This document shows positions 50,002-58,990 of a stretch of DNA of 64,000 nucleotides, piece after piece. A program made the translations under genes and the position numbers. The DNA comes from Niabella yanshanensis (lineage in GTDB: Bacteria; Bacteroidota; Bacteroidia; Chitinophagales; Chitinophagaceae): positions 5,208,001 through 5,272,000 of the forward strand of contig NZ_CP139960.1 of NCBI RefSeq assembly GCF_034424215.1, given 5' to 3'. Position 1 is the stretch's first letter, and every line of letters begins with the position of its first letter. The notes below the pieces were generated by a model. The model ran no database searches. It was not told where the DNA came from and worked only from the letters and a program-made list of their open reading frames with translations.

Positions 50002-51333
50002 ATGGTAATACATCAAAAATACAGACCCAGGTATGTGCTACGGTTGGTATTGCTGTTTGTTTCGTTGTTGGTTACAGCCTGGTTTTTTCTAAAAGCAGCA
50101 TACGTTGTATCCGTTTTGTTTATGATACTATCGGTGGTTCAGGCGTACCTGTTTTATAAACTGGTTATGATACCATTTACCGAAATAGAAGATTTTGCTG
50201 CCGCCGCCAGATACCGCGATTTTTCCCGCCATTTTAATATTGATAAGGCACCCGCCGAATTGCGCTCACTAAGAAGCGACTTTAACCTGATCAACCAAAC
50301 CTTTAAGTCGATAACAAGAGAAAAAGAAACCCAGTATCAATATCTTCAGAAAATACTGGAGTTGATACAAACCGGTATCCTGTTATATGATACAGAAACA
50401 GGAAAGGTAAGCTGGGTGAACGAATCGTTAAAGAAGATACTGGAACTACCTTATATACCTAATCTGCATCTGATCGAAAAAAAGAATGCAATCATTTATA
50501 ATGCGGTGGCAAGCCTGGAGCCCGGTCAGAGTACTGTACTGCTGCTGGATGCAGACCAGCAAAAGCTGATGCTTTCGGCGGCAACTTTCGTAACGGAGGG
50601 TAAAAGTCATAAGCTGGTAGCGCTGCAAAATATCAATGAAGCGCTTGATGAAAACGAAGCCCGGTCATGGCAGAAATTGTTGAGCGTAATGACTCATGAG
50701 ATCATGAACTCGGTAGCGCCCATTGCCTCATTGGCTGCTACTTTAAAACAACAGTTGCAGTCTGGGGTGGAGCATTTTGCTTCTTCTAAAGAGGATCTGG
50801 AGCTGGGCATTGAAACGATACAGCGGAGAAGTGAAGGCCTGATGCAGTTTGCAGCCACTTATCGCACGCTAAACAAAATAACCAGCTCCGGTAAACAGTC
50901 TTTCCTGGTAGGAGACCTGTTTGAAAATGTATTGCAATTACTAGGTCCCAAGATAGAGCAGCGGGCTATTAACGCCGATATTATCTTAAAAGACCCTTTA
51001 ATGAAACTGAGCGCTGACCGGCATTTAATTGAACAGGTGTTGATCAACCTGGTGCTCAACGCAATTGATGCCTTAAAAGATGTTTCTGACCCGAAGGTAG
51101 TACTTTCAGGTTACCTTAATAATGATGGTCGTATTATTATTACTATCACCGATAATGGGGCAGGGATTCCTGCAGACATAATGGAAAAAGTTTTTATTCC
51201 CTTTTTTAGTACCAAAGCCAGCGGAAGCGGCATTGGTTTAAGTCTGTGTAAACAGATCATGCTATTACACAAAGGAAATATCCACGTCAAATCGGTACCC
51301 GCGTCGGGTACTATTTTTTATTTGCAGTTTTAA
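50002..51333 (+). CDS. Sensor histidine kinase, NtrY-like
   Basis: 443 residues. Two N-terminal membrane helices (about 12-55) with almost no periplasmic loop between them, so it likely senses within the membrane or cytoplasm. A linker/HAMP-like part and a PAS-like region (about 110-215) follow. The H-box is VMTHEIMNSVAPIASLA with His232; N-box LVLNAIDAL, DNGAGIP and STKASGSGIGLSL form the ATP site. It pairs with the regulator just upstream. Its stop overlaps the convergent GtrA-like gene by four bases. Confidence 0.93.
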   Translation: MVIHQKYRPRYVLRLVLLFVSLLVTAWFFLKAAYVVSVLFMILSVVQAYLFYKLVMIPFTEIEDFAAAARYRDFSRHFNIDKAPAELRSLRSDFNLINQTFKSITREKETQYQYLQKILELIQTGILLYDTETGKVSWVNESLKKILELPYIPNLHLIEKKNAIIYNAVASLEPGQSTVLLLDADQQKLMLSAATFVTEGKSHKLVALQNINEALDENEARSWQKLLSVMTHEIMNSVAPIASLAATLKQQLQSGVEHFASSKEDLELGIETIQRRSEGLMQFAATYRTLNKITSSGKQSFLVGDLFENVLQLLGPKIEQRAINADIILKDPLMKLSADRHLIEQVLINLVLNAIDALKDVSDPKVVLSGYLNNDGRIIITITDNGAGIPADIMEKVFIPFFSTKASGSGIGLSLCKQIMLLHKGNIHVKSVPASGTIFYLQF

Positions 51334-51872
51334 AGAAGTGTAGTAGTATTTTCTTCTTCCTCCGAAACATAGTCCGGTACCACTGTTTTTTTAAAAGTGA
51401 AATTTCGTTGTACCAGGTAACTAACGATAATTAATATGCCGGTAGTGCCTAATTGAGCAAATGTGGGATATATATGTAAATATTCAACTGCCAGTTTTAA
51501 TAAGAGCCAGTTTAAAAACAGGTTCAGCAAACAAACCAGTAAATACCTGAAAAACTGAACCCGACCCTTAATTTTGCTGTCATCAAACACCACGTACTTC
51601 ATCAGGAAAAATCCCCAGAATAAAGCTACCGTAAACGAGATAGCGAGCGATGCGGTATATGATTCAAACACAAAAAAGCCGAGGTTAACATCCTGGCTGC
51701 CCACTATATAATGGTAAGCAATATAAAATGTAATAAGGCCTAATAGCGTGTTAGACGCACCTGTGGCGAGATAACGGAAGGTTTGTATCGTCATTAACCT
51801 TTTGAAAAGCGGATAAAAAAAGTCAATAACCGGTAAAATAAAATTCCTGACCCGATAAAAATGTTGACGCAT
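51330..51872 (-). CDS. GtrA-like membrane protein
   Basis: 180 residues with four predicted helices in the GtrA arrangement, starting FRYLATGASNTLLGLITFYI and ending with a conserved SYLVQRNFTFK just before an acidic tail. GtrA-family proteins are thought to help flip polyprenyl-linked sugars. The 22-residue N-terminal extension is hydrophobic in part. No glycosyltransferase partner is adjacent, so its role is unclear. 51873-52056 contains a TAAATTTG (51922-51929) and the argS promoter but no gene. Confidence 0.88.
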   Translation of the reverse strand: MRQHFYRVRNFILPVIDFFYPLFKRLMTIQTFRYLATGASNTLLGLITFYIAYHYIVGSQDVNLGFFVFESYTASLAISFTVALFWGFFLMKYVVFDDSKIKGRVQFFRYLLVCLLNLFLNWLLLKLAVEYLHIYPTFAQLGTTGILIIVSYLVQRNFTFKKTVVPDYVSEEEENTTTLL

Positions 51873-52029
51873 CGGCCGCGAAGATATTGCTATTTATAGC
51901 TATTTATGATGTCTACGGCCTTAAATTTGTATGGTATTGCAACCCGATATGAAAAATCACGCACTCATTGATCAGACATCAATCACCGGTTAGTCTGGTT
52001 GCCCTAAATCGGGAACCGAAAAAATCCTG

Positions 52030-52037
52030 TACGTTTG
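52030..52037 (+). promoter_or_regulatory. -7 box for argS
   Basis: TACGTTTG fits TAnnTTTG, 19 bases before ATG 52057. Confidence 0.45.
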
Positions 52038-52056
52038 CACGAAAATTAAAGATCGT

Positions 52057-53832
52057 ATGAGCATTGTTGCGGAATTGAAACCTGTTGTGCTGGGCACGTT
52101 AAACCAGTTGTACGGACAGGATTTTGGCCAGGATATGGTTTCTATAAATATAACCAAGCCCGAATTTGAAGGCGATTACACTTTGGTGCTTTTTTCTTTT
52201 ATCAAACAACTGAAAAAGAAACCGGAAGAAATAGGGGCCGAGATAGGCCAACACCTGGTAGCAAATCATCCACAGCTCATTACGGCTTTTAATGTGATTA
52301 AAGGTTTTTTGAATCTTTCAATCAACCAGGATTACTGGAAACAGTATTTGGAGGGAAAATACGCGGAAACCAATTTCAGGCAATCGGCAGCCGTTCCCCA
52401 AAAGATTATGCTGGAATATGCTTCTCCCAATACCAACAAGCCTTTGCATTTGGGCCATTTGAGGAATATTTTCCTGGGTTGGAGCGTTTCTGAAATTTTA
52501 AAGCAGCAGGGAGATGAAGTGTTTAAAAGTTCCATTTCTAACGACAGGGGCATACATATCTGCAAGTCGATGGTGGCCTGGGAGCAGTTTGCCAACGGGC
52601 AAACACCTGAGCAGGCAGGGGTTAAAGGCGATCATCTTGTAGGAGATTATTATGTGCTCTTTGGTGCGAAGCACAAAGAGCAAATGGCTGAATTGATTGA
52701 AGGTGGCATGGGTAAGGAAGATGCAGATAAGAATACACCTATTATGAAAGCTGCCCAGCAAATGCTGGTAGATTGGGAGCGTGGCGATACTGCTGTTGTA
52801 GGACTTTGGGAAAAAATGAACGGCTGGGTATACGAAGGATTTAGTAAAACCTATAATCGTATCGGTGCTGATTTTGATAAGAACTATTATGAAAGCCAGA
52901 CCTACCTGTTGGGTAAAGAGTTTGTACAGGAAGGACTGAGTAAAGGTGTTTTTTATCAAAAAGAAGATGGAAGTGTGTGGATTGATTTAACAACGGACGG
53001 ATTGGACGAAAAGATTGTACAACGCAAAGACGGTACATCGGTATATATCACACAGGACCTGGGTTTGGCAGATGAGAAGTATAAAGATTTCCCTTACGAC
53101 GAAAGCATTTATGTAATTGCAGACGAGCAGAATTACCACATGAAGGTGCTAAAGCTGATCCTGCAAAAACTGGGCAAGCCTTATGCCGACCGGATCCATC
53201 ATTTAAGCTACGGTATGGTAGAACTGCCCACAGGTCGTATGAAAACGCGTGAAGGCACCGTGGTGGATGCAGATGATTTGATGGATGAGCTGGTAAAGGT
53301 AGCTGCAGCCAAAACAGAGGAGTTGGGCAAAGTGAGCGGCTTTTCTGAACAGGAACTGACGGAGCTGTATGAAACCATTGCCCTGGGCGCTTTAAAATTC
53401 TTCCTGCTACGGGTAGATCCTAAAAAACGTATGGTGTTTAACCCGGAAGAAAGCATCGATTTTCATGGTTTTACCGGTCCGTTCATCCAGTATACTCATG
53501 CGCGTATTAAATCGGTCTTAAGAAATGAAACGATCGATCAGCAGTCTGTAACTACGGGTGATCTTTTGCCGCTGGAAAAAGACCTGGTGTTTTTACTGGA
53601 ACAATTCAATGTAGTGGTACAACAGGCAGCGTCTGAGTTTAATCCGTCACTGCTGGCTATTTATGCCTTTAACCTGGCTAAGTTGTTCAATAGTTTTTAT
53701 GCAGCCCATTCCATACGTAATGCAGAGAGCGGTGAAAAGAAACAATTGCGTTTAAAGATATCTACATTGACTGCCAATACCATTGCAGCGTCAATGAGGT
53801 TGCTAGGTATTAAGGTTCCGGAAAGGATGTAG
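52057..53832 (+). CDS. argS: Arginyl-tRNA synthetase
   Basis: 591 residues, class I. N-terminal additional domain (1-110) then LEYASPNTNKPLHLGHLRN, with the HIGH motif as HLGH. The KMSKS position reads GRMKTREG, as often seen in bacterial ArgRS. The C-terminal anticodon-binding DALR domain ends FNSFYAAHSI and IKVPERM. Charges tRNA-Arg. Monocistronic with its own terminator. Confidence 0.97.
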   Translation: MSIVAELKPVVLGTLNQLYGQDFGQDMVSINITKPEFEGDYTLVLFSFIKQLKKKPEEIGAEIGQHLVANHPQLITAFNVIKGFLNLSINQDYWKQYLEGKYAETNFRQSAAVPQKIMLEYASPNTNKPLHLGHLRNIFLGWSVSEILKQQGDEVFKSSISNDRGIHICKSMVAWEQFANGQTPEQAGVKGDHLVGDYYVLFGAKHKEQMAELIEGGMGKEDADKNTPIMKAAQQMLVDWERGDTAVVGLWEKMNGWVYEGFSKTYNRIGADFDKNYYESQTYLLGKEFVQEGLSKGVFYQKEDGSVWIDLTTDGLDEKIVQRKDGTSVYITQDLGLADEKYKDFPYDESIYVIADEQNYHMKVLKLILQKLGKPYADRIHHLSYGMVELPTGRMKTREGTVVDADDLMDELVKVAAAKTEELGKVSGFSEQELTELYETIALGALKFFLLRVDPKKRMVFNPEESIDFHGFTGPFIQYTHARIKSVLRNETIDQQSVTTGDLLPLEKDLVFLLEQFNVVVQQAASEFNPSLLAIYAFNLAKLFNSFYAAHSIRNAESGEKKQLRLKISTLTANTIAASMRLLGIKVPERM

Positions 53833-53857
53833 TAATATTTATCGGATGATCAGGAGG

Positions 53858-53895
53858 TCGCGGAATAAAGCTGTCAGCATTGTTCCGCGATTTTT
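53858..53895 (+). terminator. Intrinsic terminator after argS
   Basis: TCGCGGAA (53858-53865) pairs with TTCCGCGA (53883-53890), followed by five T. Confidence 0.85.
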
Positions 53896-53960
53896 ATGTG
53901 TCGGGGGGAGTATGTCAGCACATAGCCAGGTGTAATTATTCACCAACTAGTGAGTAATTT

Positions 53961-53968
53961 TACATTTG
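53961..53968 (+). promoter_or_regulatory. -7 box for the 54010-54873 gene
   Basis: TACATTTG fits TAnnTTTG and lies 41 bases before ATG 54010. It argues against an in-frame GTG at 53950, which would be upstream of it. Confidence 0.45.
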
Positions 53969-54009
53969 TACCCGATATTTATTTTGAGATTGAATCTAAT
54001 TACTATAAT

Positions 54010-54873
54010 ATGACCCATCATCACCTATATATACTGGTATTGATCAGCCTGATGGCTAAAGCCTGCAACAGTCCTAAAGGAACGCAACAGTTGGCAGGTA
54101 ACGACCCTTTTGAAGTGCCGTCGACCGCTCCCTGGCTAAAAGATCAGTACAATAATGTGGTGGAGATAGAAACAAAGCATGTGGCCCGTTCGGGTGAGCA
54201 TATTCTGATTGATATTCCTTTAGCAGCGTATCCGGATAGCAGTTATGTGTTTTTTCTGAATGCAGCGGTACCTGTTGAAAGATTAGTAAAGTATGAGGGA
54301 TTTTACCCTGCTGTTAAGGAATTTATTGTTATTGTGCCTGACTGGGAGTTCTATGAAAAACTGGCTGCCGATGCAACTAAGAACGGCATAACCCTGGAAC
54401 CTGCTACGACTAACTTGTATTACCATATCCTGCGTGAAGAGGACAATGTGAAAGTAGATAGTATCCGCATATCGGGAGATGGGCATCCGAAACTGGAGTT
54501 TCAAAAGCCTATAGCGCCCAAAGATATGCTTGTAGTATATCGTACAGAAAGCTATGGGTCGGTTTGTTGTCCCAGGGACCCACGTTGGGACATTGCTGAT
54601 CAGGATCCCACCTTTATCAAAGCTTTTGAGCAGCGCAATAAGGTTCGTATTCGTTCCCGTTACCGGCAGAATAATGGTAAAGAAGGAGAATATTCCATTT
54701 TTTACACGCTGCCCGGTTTATCGGTACAACAGCGCCTGAACTTCATTCTTGAAAAACGTTCACAGTGGATCGTTAATAAAGAAACCAAAGACAGTACTTT
54801 TCAACCACAGGTATTTACACCCCAGTTGGTTCCCATTGTTAAGACGGGTTCTAACAGGATGACCGAATTATAA
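54010..54873 (+). CDS. Lipoprotein of unknown function
   Basis: 287 residues. A short signal (THHHLYILVLISLMAKACN, lipidated Cys near residue 18) then a mostly beta mature chain: ARSGEHILIDIPLAAYPDSS, FIVIVPDWEFYEKLAAD, PTFIKAFEQRNKVRIRSRYR and a final QQRLNFILEKRSQWIVNK. Two adjacent Cys in SVCCPRD are notable. I do not recognise the family. The gene converges on the PUL with a 20-base gap and has no obvious partner. Confidence 0.8.
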   Translation: MTHHHLYILVLISLMAKACNSPKGTQQLAGNDPFEVPSTAPWLKDQYNNVVEIETKHVARSGEHILIDIPLAAYPDSSYVFFLNAAVPVERLVKYEGFYPAVKEFIVIVPDWEFYEKLAADATKNGITLEPATTNLYYHILREEDNVKVDSIRISGDGHPKLEFQKPIAPKDMLVVYRTESYGSVCCPRDPRWDIADQDPTFIKAFEQRNKVRIRSRYRQNNGKEGEYSIFYTLPGLSVQQRLNFILEKRSQWIVNKETKDSTFQPQVFTPQLVPIVKTGSNRMTEL

Positions 54874-54893
54874 TCAGCCGTCGGGAATACCGG

Positions 54894-56609
54894 TTAATTT
54901 TTTCTGAAATCAATTACTACATTGTTAGCTAAAAGCTTTCCCTCAGCTTTAGTAATAGTTGCACCAGCCGGGACCTGAACCAACACCGCTGATTTTTGGG
55001 GACTTATTTTGTAGTTAAAGCTTTGCCTGATATTACGGGCTACAAACTTTCCTTCCAGGGTATTGTAAAGATCAACCGGCTGTTTAGATCGATTTTGGAT
55101 TATAATTGTTTTAGTAGCCGTATAAGGATTGGTATACAGGTGGGTGGGGTAAGCTTCCCGGTGAAAAAAGTCTGCCGCCAAAAGGTCCAGTTGCAGGATA
55201 CCCGGTACATTAGTAGGCTGAATCGTACCTCCGAAAATTCCCACATGCCCGCTTCCGTATACACTTAACTGAGAGGCTTTGGGGTTTTTATCCTGCACCC
55301 ATAAAGGGCCGTCGCCCTGGGCTACAGGGGCTGCAAGATGCTCACTCTCTTTATAAAGTGATTTTTTGATAATGCCCTCATAAGCAATAACTCCTTTTGA
55401 TATAGCCATTGCATTGGAAAGCGTTTGATGATTAGCAGGCATATATTGAGGATAAAATAGCCTGGCCACATTAGCTGCATTCAGCATCCATTTGCCCACA
55501 GCTGCTGCATAAGAGGCATCATATCTTACCATGGGTAACAGGGGGAGCGCCAGGTCATACGTGTTCATTAAAAACCCATAACCGCCATTATGTACCGTGC
55601 TGCCCACCATGCCTGAGATATCAAATCCATTCCAGTTGCCTGTTAAAACACCCCATCCTTCGCGGCATTGGGCGTCGCCAGCAAAACTCCAGTCCAGTAT
55701 TTTATGAAAATCGAACTGTTGTCCTTCTTCTGCATTTAGCATAGCGGCAACGTAGGCGCCATACGGCATTAGTAGTTCGTAGGTCATGTTTTCGTTGAGC
55801 GCAAGCAATGCTTTAATGGCATTGATAGCTCCCTGCAGGTACCTTTTATCGCCAAATTTTTTGTAAGCCATATATAAAACCCATGCCTGTCCGGCGGCGG
55901 CATCTGGCTGTATGCATATCTGGTTTTTAGTGGGTGTTAAAGTAGCGTAGTTGAAAAAGCTGTAATTGTAATTGCCCTGCAAAACCGAATCTGCTGCATG
56001 AAATTTTTCAGCAATGCTCCTGGCAATTGCTTCAAAGTCTGTTTCATCCGGATATAAACTATAGATGGAGTAAAATAATACATTAGGATATACATCGTAC
56101 CACCAATCCCGGCCATAGCCGCCGCCCAGCAAGGCTACTTCGGGGCAGGTGTTATTCATCATAATATTCCAGCCCGTTTCTTTGTTAAAATAATTTTTCA
56201 GCATGGCTACGTAGTTGTATTGCTGTGCCGATTTATCGATACCTACCAGGCTGGCACCCAACACGGCGCCCATAGTCGTCAGCGCTTCATGAAAAATGCC
56301 TTTATGGTTGTTAAGTCCCTGGCGCACATCGCCTACAGCGGTATAGATGCCGGCCACATTTTGCGGAAAATTTCTTTTACTGCTGTCAATCCATATCATG
56401 GGCCAGTATTTCCCTTTCGCGTTAAAATCATAAATCTTACGATCGAAATCTTTAGCGAGTGCGGTAAAGTCGATGATCTTGAGGGGGCGGGGCAGGTCGG
56501 GCATTTGGTTAACACGATCGATGGACTTTTGTGGTACCTGTGCCAATGCCATTGAGCTACATGCCAATAAGGCCAGCAGGCAGGTAGAAAATATTCTGTA
56601 GAATGTCAT
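54894..56609 (-). CDS. Secreted PUL protein, putative (alpha/alpha) toroid enzyme
   Basis: 571 residues. Signal peptide ending SSMALAQ. The middle (about 100-450) is rich in long helices and repeated aromatic/Gly motifs (GGGYGRDWWYDVYPN, QPDAAAGQAWVLYMAYKKFG, NGGYGFLMNTYDLALPLLP), as in (alpha/alpha)6 or similar toroids of glycosidases and lyases. The last 90 residues are a beta domain (TKTIIIQNRSKQPVDLYN). I cannot name a CAZy family; a polysaccharide lyase or glycosidase is an inference from fold and context. It is the last gene of the SusC-SusD-GH130-MFS operon, 10 bases after the MFS gene. Confidence 0.75.
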   Translation of the reverse strand: MTFYRIFSTCLLALLACSSMALAQVPQKSIDRVNQMPDLPRPLKIIDFTALAKDFDRKIYDFNAKGKYWPMIWIDSSKRNFPQNVAGIYTAVGDVRQGLNNHKGIFHEALTTMGAVLGASLVGIDKSAQQYNYVAMLKNYFNKETGWNIMMNNTCPEVALLGGGYGRDWWYDVYPNVLFYSIYSLYPDETDFEAIARSIAEKFHAADSVLQGNYNYSFFNYATLTPTKNQICIQPDAAAGQAWVLYMAYKKFGDKRYLQGAINAIKALLALNENMTYELLMPYGAYVAAMLNAEEGQQFDFHKILDWSFAGDAQCREGWGVLTGNWNGFDISGMVGSTVHNGGYGFLMNTYDLALPLLPMVRYDASYAAAVGKWMLNAANVARLFYPQYMPANHQTLSNAMAISKGVIAYEGIIKKSLYKESEHLAAPVAQGDGPLWVQDKNPKASQLSVYGSGHVGIFGGTIQPTNVPGILQLDLLAADFFHREAYPTHLYTNPYTATKTIIIQNRSKQPVDLYNTLEGKFVARNIRQSFNYKISPQKSAVLVQVPAGATITKAEGKLLANNVVIDFRKN

Positions 56610-56619
56610 GCGTTATTAA

Positions 56620-57921
56620 TTAGGCTTGTGGTTGTATAACTTTTTCTGCTATCTCTGTTTCTAGAGGCGACTGTTCTGCAGGGTCTTGCGGCGCTATTCG
56701 GTTGCCATCTTTGATAATCACTTTCGCTACTAAGATAGATCCTAATTGGAGAACGGCTATGATCAATATGGCATACCGTAAAGCTATTTCTGTAGAAACT
56801 TTATAAGCTAAAATTAAGAAAGTAGCCGCACCTAAAAATCTACCTGCATATAAACCCGCTTCATGGTTTAGGATATAGGCGAATTCGCTTCTTTTTTCAA
56901 TTTTGGAAACAATATCAATGACCCTGAACTGTATGGGAAAATAGGCCAGGTCCATCAGGGGTTTTGCGATCAATAATAAGAGGATAAATAATACAACACC
57001 AGTTGAATTAAATAGAGCACTGTTAAACGCCGCACCGGCAGTAAATAAAATAAGCCCTGCCGCAAATATTTTTATGCGGTCTGAAGGTTTTGTGACGCGC
57101 CCCAGCACATACATAATAATAGCAGCGAGTACAGCGCCGATAGATTGGGCCGTGCCCAATGCACCTTCTTTTCCGAGTAATAACATGATCAACATAGCGG
57201 GCGCAGTAACCAGGAAGCCCTGAGCCAGGCCTTTCAACGAAGCCAATACCAACAACTTCCTCCAAAGCGGATGGAAATTGAAATAAACATATTTTTTTTG
57301 CGCAGGGTTGCTAAAAGTGCTGCGAAAACAAACCACCGAAGCCAGGATGGTGATCAGGAACACCACGCCGGTAACAATCCGGTAAGCATTTTTTACGCCC
57401 TCACCGGATCCCCTGGATTCTATAAACCAGCCAATGGTAATAGGAATGGCTACGGCTATTAAAGTATAGAAAAACGTTTCGAGTCCATAGTAATAGTTCC
57501 GGTTACTGTCGTTGGTAATAGCCAGGGCCAGGTAATCGCGGTTAGCCCAATAAAAGCCAAACGATAAGCCCATGATCATACCGGCAATTCCAATACCCAC
57601 CAGGTCGAGCGATTTTAAGGACATCATTACGATCATAGATACAGCGCTTAGCATCATGCCAGCTGAATACAATTTTCGTATATTGATATATTTTAAAAGA
57701 AACCCATTGAGTAAAAAAGTAAGCGGGATGCCTGTGTAAATAGTTAGCTGGTAAATAACCACCTTGGTAGGGTCGTTGGAATTACGCATCACATAAGCTG
57801 CAACAAAAATATCAATAACCGGCAACACCAATGCATATACCAGGTTGGTAAGCACCAGTATGCGAAAATTGTGGGGTTGCTGCCTGAAATGCGCTACTTC
57901 ACTGGAAAGGTACTTAAACAT
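56620..57921 (-). CDS. MFS transporter of the GH130 PUL
   Basis: 433 residues, about 12 helices. Starts LSSEVAHFRQQPHNFRILVL; a 'G-x-x-x-x-[ND]-[RK]' type loop (GFYWANRDYLALAI) lies near residue 125. Probably takes up the oligosaccharide or the phosphorolysis product. The coding region overlaps the GH130 gene by eight bases, indicating coupled translation. The substrate is inferred from context only. Confidence 0.88.
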   Translation of the reverse strand: MFKYLSSEVAHFRQQPHNFRILVLTNLVYALVLPVIDIFVAAYVMRNSNDPTKVVIYQLTIYTGIPLTFLLNGFLLKYINIRKLYSAGMMLSAVSMIVMMSLKSLDLVGIGIAGMIMGLSFGFYWANRDYLALAITNDSNRNYYYGLETFFYTLIAVAIPITIGWFIESRGSGEGVKNAYRIVTGVVFLITILASVVCFRSTFSNPAQKKYVYFNFHPLWRKLLVLASLKGLAQGFLVTAPAMLIMLLLGKEGALGTAQSIGAVLAAIIMYVLGRVTKPSDRIKIFAAGLILFTAGAAFNSALFNSTGVVLFILLLLIAKPLMDLAYFPIQFRVIDIVSKIEKRSEFAYILNHEAGLYAGRFLGAATFLILAYKVSTEIALRYAILIIAVLQLGSILVAKVIIKDGNRIAPQDPAEQSPLETEIAEKVIQPQA

Positions 57922-58978
57922 GGGTATAGCTTAATTGATTTAAAATCTGGTTGATGGAAAAATCCGCGGCGCATACTACTTCGTCTGAAGCACCATAATA
58001 AATCGTCACTGTGTCGCCGTCAGGCTGAATGATATGCCCATTGGTGAAAACCACGTTGCCGAAAAAACCGGTTTGTTCGTAATCAGCCAGCGGCATCATA
58101 ATAGGATCGACGGTTTTAGCGAGTACTTTTGAAGGATCCTCAGGATCTAATAGAAAAGCACCCAGGCAGTATTGATGCTTTTCGTTGGCGCCATGATAAA
58201 TGGCCAGCCAGCCTTTGTTCGTTTTAACAGGAGCAGCTCCGCCACCTACACGTGCGCTATCCCAGTTGCCTTTGGTAGTTTTAACCAGGCATTGATGATT
58301 ACCCCAGTGAATACCGTCGGGAGAACTGCAGAGCCAGATATAGTTGCCGCCAATATCCACACTGCTCGGCCGGTGTAACATGTAATATTTGCCGTTTATT
58401 TTTTCCTCAAACAGGGCACAATCCTTATTATGGGGGGGCAGTATCATTCCATGAATATCAAAATGTTTCCAGTCTTTGGTAGTCCTTAGTCCAACACCCA
58501 CGCCATTGTCAGAAACTGAAGTAAATGTGAGATAATAAGTGTCGTCAATCTGCGTAACCCGGCAGTCTTCTATGCCAAAAGTTTCCAGCCGGCCTATTCC
58601 CGTAAGCAGGGGATAATCTTCCGGTTCATAAAAGTTAACGCCGTCATCGCTGCAAACCAGCCGTAAGTGTGATAAAGTGGTTAAATAGTCAGCGCCCTTG
58701 TAATTGATCACGCGTGCATCGGTGGCATCCAGGTCCGGATCTGATTTGGAAATCGTGATCAGCTCAATGGCTCCGTCCTTCGAAAAAATAGGGAAGGAGA
58801 TCGTTGTTGCATCTTGTGTCGGACGTTCCGCCACCCGAATGATCATCCATGTTTTGTCGTTGAATTTAAATACGCCGGGATTAAGCAGGCATGCTATCTC
58901 CAGCCCCTCCGTACTGGGCTTCAGATCGGAAGGCTTCAGTAACGGATTCCGGGGGAATCTCTTTGCTATGTCAGACAT
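57914..58978 (-). CDS. GH130 glycoside phosphorylase or hydrolase
   Basis: 354 residues, five-bladed beta-propeller of GH130. RFPRNPLLKPSDL opens it, FGIEDCRV holds the catalytic Asp138, and NWDSARVGGGAAPV and LAIYHGANE are family motifs in later blades. GH130 enzymes phosphorolyse beta-1,4-mannosides (for example mannosylglucose) or hydrolyse beta-1,2-mannosides; the sequence here does not let me decide between these. No signal peptide is seen, so it acts in the cytoplasm, after the MFS import step. Twelve bases separate it from susD. Confidence 0.92.
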   Translation of the reverse strand: MSDIAKRFPRNPLLKPSDLKPSTEGLEIACLLNPGVFKFNDKTWMIIRVAERPTQDATTISFPIFSKDGAIELITISKSDPDLDATDARVINYKGADYLTTLSHLRLVCSDDGVNFYEPEDYPLLTGIGRLETFGIEDCRVTQIDDTYYLTFTSVSDNGVGVGLRTTKDWKHFDIHGMILPPHNKDCALFEEKINGKYYMLHRPSSVDIGGNYIWLCSSPDGIHWGNHQCLVKTTKGNWDSARVGGGAAPVKTNKGWLAIYHGANEKHQYCLGAFLLDPEDPSKVLAKTVDPIMMPLADYEQTGFFGNVVFTNGHIIQPDGDTVTIYYGASDEVVCAADFSINQILNQLSYTHV

Positions 58979-58990
58979 TGATTTGTTTTT

